DNA of 64,000 bases, from contig DAOTVD010000427.1 in assembly GCA_034437075.1 (NCBI GenBank), forward strand, positions 19,704 through 83,703, written 5' to 3'. The stretch's first letter is position 1, and every line of letters begins with the position of its first letter. The notes under the pieces are model-generated. The model was not told the DNA's origin. It searched no databases and saw only the letters and a list, made by a program, of their open reading frames with translations. This DNA comes from DAOTVD01 sp034437075. GTDB taxonomy: Bacteria; Chloroflexota; Anaerolineae; Aggregatilineales; J027. The position numbers were made by a program, and so were the translations under genes. Shown in pieces: positions 10,592 through 19,212 of this stretch.

Positions 10592-12537
10592 TAGCGGGTC
10601 CTCAATTCGGTTGTGGTATTCAACAGGTTTGTGAAGAGTGAGAACGTAATACTCATGCTCAAGTAAATGACCATCAAACCAACAAAGAACGGCACGGCCT
10701 GGCCGCTTTCGTTGTTGGCGATGTTCACCGTGTTATAGGCATCGGCAAACCCGACCGCCAATCCCAAACTGGAGTTTTTGCCCAGATTGACATACTGATT
10801 ACCCAATGGCGGGATAATCAAACGCAATGCTTGCGGCAAAATCACCAAAGAAAGTACCTGCGAACCGCCCAAGCCCAACGACCGCGCGGCTTCAAGTTGG
10901 CCCTTGGGCACAGATTGAATGCCCGCCCGCACAATATCTGCGATAAAGGCCGATGTATAGAAACTGAGACCTGCGAAAACGGCCACAAATTGCAAGCTCA
11001 AACGCCAACCGCCTTCGAATTGACCTCTGAAGCCTTCACGCACAAAAGCCGGATAGTCTACGGTAAAAGGCCCCTGACCAATCGGCCAGCCACCCGCCGC
11101 CAGCCAGCCGATGCCCGCAAAAAACAAAAATGTCGGCAGCGCGTAACGCCAGGTATAAGCAGGTTCACCCGTGCGGTCTTGAATACCCTTACGCCACCAG
11201 CGCACGGCCATGGCTACCATCAAACCGACAAACAGCCCCAAGGCTAACCATATAAAGCTATCGGTGGGTACCAGGTCTGTGAACAAGATGCCCTGTGAAC
11301 TGATAACATACAGATGCTCATGTAGGGTAAATGGGCCAATTTGTCCGGGGGAGGTTAACGCGGTTGGCTCAATACCGCCGGCAGTTTCGGCAGGCAAGAC
11401 AATCAAGAGCGCCTGATAGATAAAAATAAGCTGCACCAGCAGCGGCGTATTGCGGAATATCTCGGTGTACACCACGGATACTTGCCGTACCAGATAGTTA
11501 TTGGATAGCAAGCCGATGCCCACCAATACACCAATAATTGTGGCCGCGACAACAGACACCAGCACCACGCGAATCGTGTTGACAAAGCCGCTGATAATGA
11601 CGCGCGTGGTGCTCGACGCGGCTAAATACGGCTCTAACGCTTCCAGGATCGATTGCAGGATTGTGTTATGTATGGGCAAGGTAACGAGAACCAGCGCAGC
11701 CGCACCAATGGCCATATAGCGACTGCGTTTTTGAAAATTTAAGTACAACGTAGCCGCTACCAAGAGGACAAGCAACAACCAACTGACCTGCGATACCAAT
11801 TCCGCGTCTAATTGCGCAACCAGGACAGTATGTATCGGCGTTATCAAAGCAAGCCCTACGGCGATAGGGAGGGCGTTCGTTTGGCCATTCCGGCGCAACA
11901 AGGTATATGCTAAAGACGCGATGCCCAGCCACACCAAAAACCAGAGTTCCGGTACAGGCATATTGGTTACGCTCAAGGTATCCACCCAACTCCATTCATT
12001 ACGAAAGGGCGGGCCTTCCGAAATGGTGGCCGCGAAACGGCGTTCATATACCCCAAAGTCAAGCGTAACTTGCGATTCTGACAAATTGGTTGTCAGGCTT
12101 TGCCACAGCCAAGCCAAGCCACCGATAAAGCCTATCGCAAAAAAGACTTGTAAAAAATTTTGTAAAACAATTAAGTCACGGTAGAAGGGAATGATAGCGA
12201 TGCGCTCATCGCGTGGCTTTTTGGATAATGTCAGATAAACGGCTACCCAAGTGAAGGGCAACAAGAAAATAGGTAACGAGGCAATCCCCAGCAAACTCAG
12301 GATCGAGGCCAGGGTATCGCCTGCATCACTTGTGCCTTCTAGCGCTGGGGCTAAGAGTAGGACAACCGCATTGACAGGAACAAAAGCCAATCCTATCGAC
12401 GTGCCCAGATGTAACCCTTTATCCGCGTTTTGACCTTTCAAGATATACAACGCGCGGGTTAAGATGCCGCCAAGTGTAGCCCCTAGGGTTGCCACAAGAA
12501 TAGCAATAAAGACTTCATTCATGGTCAGTCTCTCCAA
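10591..12537 (-). CDS. aapQ: Amino-acid ABC transporter permease (AapQ-like), extended
   Basis: This 648-aa membrane protein has an extended N-terminal half with roughly eight hydrophobic helices. The permease core then starts at about residue 310 (VNTIRVVLVSVVAATIIGVL), and the EAA motif GQLEAARSLGLGGSQVLSL lies near residue 565. AapQ proteins are usually about 400 aa, so around 200 residues of extra membrane sequence precede the core. It partners the AapM-like permease to form the transmembrane pore. It is separated from the binding-protein gene by a hairpin that probably reduces its expression relative to that gene. Confidence 0.8.
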   Translation of the reverse strand: MERLTMNEVFIAILVATLGATLGGILTRALYILKGQNADKGLHLGTSIGLAFVPVNAVVLLLAPALEGTSDAGDTLASILSLLGIASLPIFLLPFTWVAVYLTLSKKPRDERIAIIPFYRDLIVLQNFLQVFFAIGFIGGLAWLWQSLTTNLSESQVTLDFGVYERRFAATISEGPPFRNEWSWVDTLSVTNMPVPELWFLVWLGIASLAYTLLRRNGQTNALPIAVGLALITPIHTVLVAQLDAELVSQVSWLLLVLLVAATLYLNFQKRSRYMAIGAAALVLVTLPIHNTILQSILEALEPYLAASSTTRVIISGFVNTIRVVLVSVVAATIIGVLVGIGLLSNNYLVRQVSVVYTEIFRNTPLLVQLIFIYQALLIVLPAETAGGIEPTALTSPGQIGPFTLHEHLYVISSQGILFTDLVPTDSFIWLALGLFVGLMVAMAVRWWRKGIQDRTGEPAYTWRYALPTFLFFAGIGWLAAGGWPIGQGPFTVDYPAFVREGFRGQFEGGWRLSLQFVAVFAGLSFYTSAFIADIVRAGIQSVPKGQLEAARSLGLGGSQVLSLVILPQALRLIIPPLGNQYVNLGKNSSLGLAVGFADAYNTVNIANNESGQAVPFFVGLMVIYLSMSITFSLFTNLLNTTTELRTR

Positions 12538-12633
12538 CGATGTTGTGTATGGATGACGGTTGGCTGGGGTGATGCGCGGGTGCGATTGAGGGAACCAACC
12601 GATGTATCAAAACACCATCAAATGCGGTGGTGT

Positions 12634-12664
12634 AAAAAGCAACCTCGCCCAGGGTGGGCGAGGT
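12634..12664 (-). terminator. Intercistronic attenuator between binding protein and permeases
   Basis: ACCTCGCCCA (12642-12651) and TGGGCGAGGT (12655-12664) form a perfect 10-bp stem with a 3-nt loop. On the minus strand it is followed by TTGC and TTTTT. It sits between aapJ and aapQ, where partial termination typically keeps the binding protein more abundant than the membrane subunits. Confidence 0.75.
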
Positions 12665-12691
12665 GCTCAGCAGAAGTAACGATCAGATGGC

Positions 12692-13771
12692 TTAGCGCCA
12701 GGCCGGCGGATACAGCAGACCGCCATCGGTCCACAGTTCGTTGGGCGAGCCTTCGCGCGCCACACCGATGGGGGTGATATTACGCTCGTAGATTTCAGCG
12801 TAGTTACCCACAGTTTGGATGATGTGCACCACGAATTCATCGTTCAGGGCGATCAAGGTACCCAGGCCGGAGTCATCCTGGCCCAAGAAGCGGGCGATTT
12901 CGGGGGCTTCGCTCATCATCATCTCTTCCAGGTTTTCGCTGGTGATGCCGTATTCTTCAGCCTGGATGGGGGCAAAGGTGGCCCAGTTCACGATGTCGGC
13001 AAATTGCGGATCATCATCCAGGTACATTGGGCCAAGCGGTTCTTTGGAGAGGGTCTGGCCCAAGATTTCGTAAGCGCTGGGGTCGGCAGCAGCAGAACGC
13101 AGGCCGGCCAACTGGCTCTTGTCGGAGGTCAGCACGTCGCAAGCGCCGTTTTCGAAGTCACGCAGGGTCGCATCGGAGGTATCGCCCAGCACCAATTCGG
13201 GGTCTTCGCCGAATTCAGCACTGTAAGCATCCACCAGATTACGCTCGGTGGTGGTACCACTTTGAACGCAGAAGCTGGCGCCTTCCAGATCAGACAGCGT
13301 CTGCACGCCGGCATCCAGCAATTCAACTGGCACCATCAAGCCCTGGCCATCGTAGAAGGTGGTGGGGCCAAAGTGGCTGTTCAGGCTGGTGTCACGAGTG
13401 AAGGTCCAGGTGGTGTTGCGCATGAGCAAATCCACATCATTAGCTTGCAGCGCCGTGAAGCGCTCGGCAGCGGTGAGCGGCACAAAGTTAATGCGCTCGT
13501 CAACATTTTCGGGGCCAAAGATCGCCGCCGCTACAACACGGCAATAGTCAGCATCCAGCCCTTCCATGACGCCCGTGTCGGGGTTGGGGCTAGAGAAGCC
13601 AGGTAGCGTACCACTCACGCCACAGTTCAGCACGCCACGATCCAAAATCTCTTGCAGTTTGGGGCCCGGTTCTTGGGCGGTGACGTGGGAGGTATTAAAT
13701 ACACCAAAGCTAAAAGCTGCCGCTGCAATCAGCGCGACAACTAGAGAAAACCGAATAACTCGCATCCTCAT
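12692..13771 (-). CDS. aapJ: Amino-acid ABC transporter substrate-binding protein (AapJ-like)
   Basis: This is a 359-aa exported binding protein. It has an N-terminal signal peptide (hydrophobic stretch SLVVALIAAAAFSFGVF ending near THVTAQ) and the AapJ-like LQEILDRGVLNCGVSG opening of the mature domain, with LDADYCRVVAAAIFG following. Family members deliver general L-amino acids to the AapQM permease. It is the first gene of the operon. Either ATG at 13771 or 13765 could be used; AAAGGA lies just upstream of the first and better spaced for the second. The amino-acid preference is unknown. Confidence 0.88.
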   Translation of the reverse strand: MRMRVIRFSLVVALIAAAAFSFGVFNTSHVTAQEPGPKLQEILDRGVLNCGVSGTLPGFSSPNPDTGVMEGLDADYCRVVAAAIFGPENVDERINFVPLTAAERFTALQANDVDLLMRNTTWTFTRDTSLNSHFGPTTFYDGQGLMVPVELLDAGVQTLSDLEGASFCVQSGTTTERNLVDAYSAEFGEDPELVLGDTSDATLRDFENGACDVLTSDKSQLAGLRSAAADPSAYEILGQTLSKEPLGPMYLDDDPQFADIVNWATFAPIQAEEYGITSENLEEMMMSEAPEIARFLGQDDSGLGTLIALNDEFVVHIIQTVGNYAEIYERNITPIGVAREGSPNELWTDGGLLYPPAWR

Positions 13772-13817
13772 ATGTCCTTTCTAAGCAATACGGAAAGCTA
13801 GGCATAAATCTAAAGGT

Positions 13818-13845
13818 TTTATACCAATCGACTGATTATTGTAGA
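13818..13845 (-). promoter_or_regulatory. Candidate promoter of the amino-acid transporter operon
   Basis: On the minus strand TCTACA (13845-13840) and TATAAA (13823-13818) are separated by 16 bp, about 47 bp upstream of the binding-protein start. Confidence 0.45.
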
Positions 13846-13952
13846 AAGCTTTGGAACACGAAGCAAAGCATTCTTATATCCTCATCATGTTTTTGGCAAA
13901 TTTTGTTTAATCTGACGAATAAAGCAAGCTTTGGTTGGGCAATTCCGGTCGC

Positions 13953-13975
13953 TTAGATGAGAAGTTCTCATTTAA
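13953..13975. promoter_or_regulatory. Palindrome upstream of the transporter operon
   Basis: The 15-bp perfect inverted repeat ATGAGAA-G-TTCTCAT is extended by further matching outer bases (TTA/TAA) to 23 bp. It lies between the response-regulator gene and the aapJ promoter. No T-run follows on either strand, so an operator is more likely than a terminator. Confidence 0.35.
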
Positions 13976-14022
13976 GCCTGGCCAAATGCTCCCGGCGAGG
14001 TATCCCAGGGATTCGGCGAGCC

Positions 14023-14649
14023 TTAGATGATCTGCTGTTTAAGCGCTTGGGCCACGGCCTGGGTGCGCGTCGATACGCCGATTTTGCCCAAAATATTGCG
14101 CACATGGGCGCTGACCGTATACCGACTGATGTTCAGTTCTTCCGCAATTTGAGGATTTGTGTAGCCCTTGGCCATACAGAGCAACACTTCGCGTTCACGG
14201 GGTGTTAGCATCGAGGCAGCCGAGTAGGCTTCTTGCTTTTTGGCCAACATCTGCGACACCTGAGGCGACATATAAGATTCACCTCGGTAGGTCAAGCGAA
14301 TAGCTTTGATGAGTTCATCGACCGTGGCATCTTTCAAAAGATAGCTAAGCGCCCCGGCATCCAGCGCGTCGTGCACCAACCCTACATTCTGGAAACTCGT
14401 CAGGGCGATAATCTTCACCTGGGGAAAACGCTGATAAATATGGCGTGTCGCTTCGATACCATCCATAACGGGCATAATCATATCGATCAAAAGCACATGC
14501 GGTTTAAGGCGTTCGCAACAGGCCACAGCTTCTTTGCCATTTTCGGCCTCGCCCACGAGCTCAAAATCATCGAAGCCGTCGATCAGAAAAGCCAATCCTT
14601 TGCGCACCATGTTATGGTCATCAGCAATACAAACACGTATGGTGGTCAT
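14023..14649 (-). CDS. NarL/LuxR-family response regulator
   Basis: The 208-aa protein has a receiver domain with the acidic pair ADD at 9-11 and phospho-acceptor Asp56 in VLLIDMIMPVMDG. A C-terminal LuxR-type helix-turn-helix (about 143-200, LTPREREVLLCMAKGY) follows. It lies 7 bp after the histidine kinase gene, its evident cognate partner. Targets cannot be told from the window; proximity to photosynthesis genes and linkage to a photolyase remnant make light or redox control a possibility only. Confidence 0.9.
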   Translation of the reverse strand: MTTIRVCIADDHNMVRKGLAFLIDGFDDFELVGEAENGKEAVACCERLKPHVLLIDMIMPVMDGIEATRHIYQRFPQVKIIALTSFQNVGLVHDALDAGALSYLLKDATVDELIKAIRLTYRGESYMSPQVSQMLAKKQEAYSAASMLTPREREVLLCMAKGYTNPQIAEELNISRYTVSAHVRNILGKIGVSTRTQAVAQALKQQII

Positions 14650-14656
14650 TGTCTAC

Positions 14657-16522
14657 TTATGCATTCCTCTTGACGTTTTTCCATTCAAAATGAATGTGTG
14701 TACCTTGGCCAGGTGCCGTGTAAATAGCCAAACGGCCATTTACCGCTTCGGCTCGTTCGCGCATGATGCGTATGCCCATACGATTTTTACTCACTTGGTT
14801 TAGTCGAAATCCGCGCCCATTATCTTGGATACTCACTTGTATACCACCTGCCCCAGCGCAAACCATAATATAAACTTGTGTGCTGGCCTTCGCATGTTTG
14901 GTGATGTTGTTAAGCGCTTCTTGGATAATCCGATAAATGACGACTTGCACATCGTCAGGTAAATTGGGCGCGCCTTCTTCCAGCAAAACAACAGGAATAT
15001 TGGTGCGTGCTTGAAATCCATCCTTTAACTGGGTCAGTAAATCGATTAGGTCGGCTTCTTCCAGAGCCGAGGGCCGTAGCTCTAACAGCAAGGCCCGCAT
15101 TTCTAGCTGCACATGGCGCGTCAGGTCTTGTAATTCTTGTAATCCTTGACGAACTTTTTGTGGGTTTTGTTCCCATAAGCGCAGTAGCATACCCGCGATT
15201 GTCTGTGCTGAAAAGATGGATTGACTCACTGAGTCATGTAAATCGCGCGCTAGGCGTTGCCGTTCTTGTAAGGCCGCCAATTCTAAACCTTGTTGTTCAG
15301 CTTTTTTACGTTGGGTGATGTCGATAATGGTACCCCAAATGGCTGCTTTGCCTTGGTACTCGAACAACGATATATCCAGGTGAACCCAAGTGGCTTCTCC
15401 CTCGCGATTCATGATTTGGAATTCAAACTGACGTAAGGTGCTGCCGTCTTCACGGGTTATTTTTTTGCTAAGGGCCAATAACTTGCGCCAGGAACGCTGC
15501 ACTAATTGTTCTAAGGGCACTTGAAATAATTCATCATAGGCGTAGCCCAAGATAGAGAGTGCCGCTTTGTTAGCATAACGAATACGGCTATCCTGGTAGA
15601 TGAACAACCCTACAGTTGTAGCATCCATCAACAAACGTGTTTTTTCTTCTTGTACCCGTAAAAGCCGGTCAATTTGGCGCCGCGCGGTAATATCACGCCC
15701 GACCCCTACCATACCGACATACTCCCCGGAGATGTCATATAGCGCGCTGGCCTTAACGTAGACATGCAATGGCCGCCCATCGCGATGACGTTGCAGCAGT
15801 TCACCTTCCCATGTGCGGTCTTGCTGAATGCGCTGACGAAAAAACTCCGTGCGATTATAGGGTGACTGGGTATAGGTGACCTCGTGAATGAATTGCCCTA
15901 GCGCTTCTTGCTCTGTATAGCCATACAGCATCTCCGCGCCCCGGTTCCAGGTGGTGATATGGCCCGCCCTATTGACTGAGATAATAGAGTCTGACACTTC
16001 TTGTAATAAATCGGCCTGATACTGTAGCTTTTCTTGCAATTGCACCTGGTCAGTCACATCAACGAAGACCACAAAGCAATGCATGACCTGGCCTTGAGTG
16101 TCTAAGAGGGCGCCCATGCGCTGCTTGACAATACGCGGCACGCCATCTGCACGAATAATTTCTAATTCCCCGGCCCAAACCTGCCCCGTAAGGATAAAAG
16201 GATAGATTTCTTGCTGGATTTTTTGCAAAGACGACGGTGTGTAGATTTGCCAAAATGTCTCGATTGTGCAATAGGCATCAACGTTCATGAATTGAATAAA
16301 CGAATCGTTCACATACGTGATCTCACCCGCGCGGTTGGCCACAATAATGGCTGATACAGCCGTATCACAAATATGGAAAAAGGGGCTCACCGGCGGCGTA
16401 GCGGCGTTTTGCCGATATTGAGAAATCATATCTCTCAAGACTTCATCAGCAGAACGCCCTTCTGCTTGTGCAATATCGTCTAAATCAGCTAACAAGGTGG
16501 TGGGTAAATCGTTAAACATCAT
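14657..16522 (-). CDS. Multi-PAS sensor histidine kinase (NarX/DesK-type HisKA_3)
   Basis: This 621-aa kinase has no membrane segment. Three PAS domains are followed by a HisKA_3 dimerisation domain with phospho-acceptor His429 (RDLHDSVSQS) and a HATPase domain (IIQEALNNITKHAKA, DNGRGF). The first PAS region is around 50-170, the second around 175-290 and the third around 295-410. The absence of transmembrane helices suggests cytoplasmic sensing through PAS-bound cofactors. The start overlaps the end of the upstream photolyase remnant, and the response regulator follows directly, forming one transcription unit. Confidence 0.88.
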   Translation of the reverse strand: MMFNDLPTTLLADLDDIAQAEGRSADEVLRDMISQYRQNAATPPVSPFFHICDTAVSAIIVANRAGEITYVNDSFIQFMNVDAYCTIETFWQIYTPSSLQKIQQEIYPFILTGQVWAGELEIIRADGVPRIVKQRMGALLDTQGQVMHCFVVFVDVTDQVQLQEKLQYQADLLQEVSDSIISVNRAGHITTWNRGAEMLYGYTEQEALGQFIHEVTYTQSPYNRTEFFRQRIQQDRTWEGELLQRHRDGRPLHVYVKASALYDISGEYVGMVGVGRDITARRQIDRLLRVQEEKTRLLMDATTVGLFIYQDSRIRYANKAALSILGYAYDELFQVPLEQLVQRSWRKLLALSKKITREDGSTLRQFEFQIMNREGEATWVHLDISLFEYQGKAAIWGTIIDITQRKKAEQQGLELAALQERQRLARDLHDSVSQSIFSAQTIAGMLLRLWEQNPQKVRQGLQELQDLTRHVQLEMRALLLELRPSALEEADLIDLLTQLKDGFQARTNIPVVLLEEGAPNLPDDVQVVIYRIIQEALNNITKHAKASTQVYIMVCAGAGGIQVSIQDNGRGFRLNQVSKNRMGIRIMRERAEAVNGRLAIYTAPGQGTHIHFEWKNVKRNA

Positions 16523-17575
16523 GATGAGGTAAATCTAACTGGTCTAAAAAGGTTTCGGTTTGGTCTTGCACGCGCGCACGCTCTTCGTCATCTAAATGGC
16601 GTAATCCTAAAACATTCTTACCTAAACGGGGATTAGAACGAAGTGTCTGCTCATGCACGATCAAAAAGTTCCAATACAGGTAATTAAAAGGACACGCAGA
16701 CTCCCCAGTACGTTTGGTATGATGATATCGGCAGCCCTGGCAATAATCACTCATTTTGTTAATGTAATTCGCAGATGCGATATAAGGTTTGGTCGCGATG
16801 ATCCCGCCATCTGCGTTTAAGCCCATGCCCAACACATTCGGCAACATCACCCAATCATAAGCATCCACAAACGAGCTCAAGAACCAATCATTCACCGCTA
16901 GCGGCTCGACCCCTGCCAGCAAGCAAAAATTAGAAACGAGCATTAAACGCTCGATGTGATGAAGGTAGCCTTGCGTATGGGCTCGCCTGAGTGCGTGATG
17001 CAAGCAATTCATATCGGTGTGGCCATCCCAGAAGAAAGCCGGTAAAGGGCGCTGGGCTGCCCAGGTGTTGGCATGGCGCAAGGCGGGCATGTTGCGCCAA
17101 TACTGCCAGTACATGAATTCGCGCCAGCCCAATACTTGCCGGATAAACCCTTCAACGGAATTAAGCGGCGCTCGGCCATCGTGATAAGTTGCTTATGGAG
17201 AACGCAAAACAAATCCGTATAAAACCGAGGGCTTAAGCCCTCGGTTTTGGCAGAAAAAACATTTGTGTTTGTTTTGAACTGTCCATTAGGTCGGTGCTCA
17301 CTCACATGTTGACGCAGGCCATCCAGCATCGTGGGCGCCTGAATATAATCAACTTGATAGCCTTGCTCACGTAGCCATGCGGCATAGTGCCGCATAGCGC
17401 TAAACACGAGCATTAGCTTATGGGGATGGTATGTAAACCGGCGTGAGCGGCTCAGGCTTTCCACCATCACCACCTGAATGTTGGCCAAGTCGCTATGCTC
17501 CTGAGCAGCTTGTAATGCCGGATGCGTTTTCAGTAACTGATCGCCAAGTATCCAAACGCTATAGTGAATGGGCAT
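16512..17575 (-). pseudogene. Broken FeS-type cryptochrome/photolyase-related gene
   Basis: Two pieces of one photolyase-related protein lie in different frames. The first (17575 to about 17279) encodes the N-terminal Rossmann part with VWILGDQLLKTHPAL and the HKLMLVFSAMRHYAAWL segment. The second (about 17192-16512) resumes at the conserved APLNSVEGFIRQVLGWREF and carries the C-terminal FAD/FeS region, including CQGCRYH, ACPFN and YWNFL. About 190 codons expected between them are missing. They are replaced by 86 bp that contain a frameshift, an in-frame stop for the second piece and a perfect 28-bp palindrome. FeS photolyases are about 500 aa, so this copy cannot make a full enzyme. Confidence 0.8.
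17221..17248. repeat. Perfect 28-bp palindrome at the photolyase breakpoint
   Basis: Two 14-nt arms (AAAACCGAGGGCTT and its complement) abut with no spacer. The palindrome lies exactly in the junction between the two photolyase fragments. It may be a scar or small mobile palindromic element, or a terminator-like hairpin acquired at the deletion. Confidence 0.6.
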
Positions 17576-17911
17576 AAGTACAGTGTATTCATTCTGCCGT
17601 TATAATGATCTTTCTATTGTAGCGGTCATACGCCACCCATGCAGAACCAAACAGTCAGTTTTTAGTGCCCCAACGGTTATGGTAATTTTCAGAAAGGTAG
17701 CGCGGTGCTAGTTAATGCCCTTTAGCCCCAAAAGAGACATCAAACGGACATTTGATCATCAAACACTTGGCCCTAAAAAGCTCTTAAAGGGTCAAAAAGT
17801 GTCAAAATGCTTGAGCACAGCAAATCCGTTTACCGTGCATAATTGCCTGTCGAACCGACAAACGGGTATGATAAAACAAGTAACGGTATTTGATGTGAGT
17901 ATAAATGCGCT
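17576..17911. other. Intergenic region between photolyase remnant and sortase gene
   Basis: This 336-bp divergent gap has no convincing gene. It contains a short hairpin TGTCG-AAC-CGACA at 17848-17860 and a good plus-strand promoter just before the sortase. The upstream promoter for the minus-strand kinase operon should also lie here but is not clear. Confidence 0.4.
17843..17872 (+). promoter_or_regulatory. Candidate promoter of the sortase gene
   Basis: TTGCCT (17843-17848) is followed by 18 bp and TATGAT (17867-17872), 39 bp before the ATG. The spacer overlaps a short TGTCG/CGACA hairpin. Confidence 0.5.
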
Positions 17912-18589
17912 ATGATGCAAAAGAAAGAAACAACTCTACGGCAGCGCATCATAATTATCAGTACGCTGCTGGGCATTGGGTTACTTGTGGGTGTCATCAT
18001 CGGATTTTCTCAATTTATTGTGCCCACATCTTCACCGGAAATAGACGAAGAGGCGGTGGATACCTTACCGACGCTCGCCGCAGCCGATGAAATCCCGCCG
18101 ACGCCCCAAACCCAGACCCCGCTGCGGCCCGATGGCTCGCCTTATCCTAGCCTGTATATCCCGCAAGCCAATATTTCCGAATACATTATCGAATCGTTGT
18201 TGCGGCCCGAAGGTTGGCAAGTGGATCATCTGGGCGACCGTATCGGCCACTTACAAGGCACGTCTTGGGTAAATGAAGGCGGCAATGTCGTGCTGGCCGG
18301 GCATATCGAAGACCGCGATGGCAATCCCTCGATATTTGCCAATATCGGGGACCTGGAAATTGGCACGTTGCTAACCATCAATGATAACAACGCGGCGCAT
18401 AGCTACCGCGTGACAGATGTGCGTATCGTAGATGCGACCGACTTAAGTGTCGTGTATCCCCAAGGCCGCGAAACGCTAACTTTGATTACATGCACAGGCT
18501 ACGATTTTTTCTCCGACACCTACCAAGAGCGGATTGTCGTCAGCGCTGAGCGCGTTAATGCGCCAGTCGATGCCGCCCCATCCTTTTAG
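17912..18589 (+). CDS. Sortase-family transpeptidase
   Basis: The 225-aa protein has an N-terminal membrane anchor (residues about 11-34) and a Pro/Thr-rich linker. The sortase domain carries catalytic His131 (VVLAGHIED), Cys194 (TLITCTGYD) and Arg207 (YQERIVV), the complete His/Cys/Arg triad. It acts outside the cytoplasmic membrane. Chloroflexota often carry single class D/E/F-like sortases whose substrates are unclear, and no LPXTG-type substrate gene lies nearby. A promoter lies directly upstream and a small unknown gene follows 27 bp downstream. Confidence 0.85.
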   Translation: MMQKKETTLRQRIIIISTLLGIGLLVGVIIGFSQFIVPTSSPEIDEEAVDTLPTLAAADEIPPTPQTQTPLRPDGSPYPSLYIPQANISEYIIESLLRPEGWQVDHLGDRIGHLQGTSWVNEGGNVVLAGHIEDRDGNPSIFANIGDLEIGTLLTINDNNAAHSYRVTDVRIVDATDLSVVYPQGRETLTLITCTGYDFFSDTYQERIVVSAERVNAPVDAAPSF

Positions 18590-18616
18590 ATGACCGCCTG
18601 AGTTGAAAGAATTCCT

Positions 18617-18922
18617 ATGCCGCGCTATAGCCCATTTCAAGATGATTGGAAGCAGAATCTAACTGAACATTACAAGCAGATTGTTCAGACAGGTAACAGC
18701 ACCCAGCGCGAAAACGGCAAACTGATGATGCAACAGGCTGGCTTCACAGAAAAAGAAATCAGCGCATTGTATATCGAAGCCACTATGCATTTAGATGACG
18801 TGCCGCGCGATTTTGTGCCCGATGCCAATATGCTCGAAGCACAGCGCAGCGCCTCCGAGCCACACCCGCTAGAGTGTACTTGCGCGGCTTGTCGCCCCTT
18901 TACGCCCCCTCCTGAACGCTAA
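18617..18922 (+). CDS. Hypothetical small protein with C-terminal CxC-AxC cysteines
   Basis: I do not recognise this 101-aa soluble protein. It is hydrophilic, helix-rich in its first two thirds, and ends with a compact cysteine motif (ECTCAACRPF) that could bind metal. It follows the sortase by 27 bp on the same strand and is followed by a terminator, so the two are probably co-transcribed. Confidence 0.55.
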   Translation: MPRYSPFQDDWKQNLTEHYKQIVQTGNSTQRENGKLMMQQAGFTEKEISALYIEATMHLDDVPRDFVPDANMLEAQRSASEPHPLECTCAACRPFTPPPER

Positions 18923-18969
18923 AGACCTTTCGCCTAGCAAGGCCAGCCCGCGCCGCTAAGATTCGTGAC

Positions 18970-18996
18970 AAAAAGCACGTCAGACCCGTGCTTTTT
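18970..18996 (+). terminator. Terminator after the sortase-hypothetical pair
   Basis: AAAAAGCAC (18970-18978) pairs with GTGCTTTTT (18988-18996) around a 9-nt loop and ends in a T-run. The A-tract on the other side would let it work on both strands. Confidence 0.8.
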
Positions 18997-19212
18997 AACT
19001 TTGAGAGACCCGCTCAGATGCAGTACGCTTACCATAGCATCTGTATATTTTTTCGATGATCGGCTGCCTTTTGTGGCGACTTATATCTATGTTTATGAGG
19101 CCACCAGCAAGCTGGGCATCTTTCGATTCTTTCCTGTCTGCGCTGCTCCACTCAATGTGCTCCTGCTTTTCAGGGTCCCTCATCGAAGAATATCATGGTA
19201 GGGAAAAGGATT

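Noticed and set aside
17715..17915. A 66-aa plus-strand frame before the sortase
   Set aside because: No ribosome site, composition like non-coding DNA, and the better promoter and start lie downstream of it.
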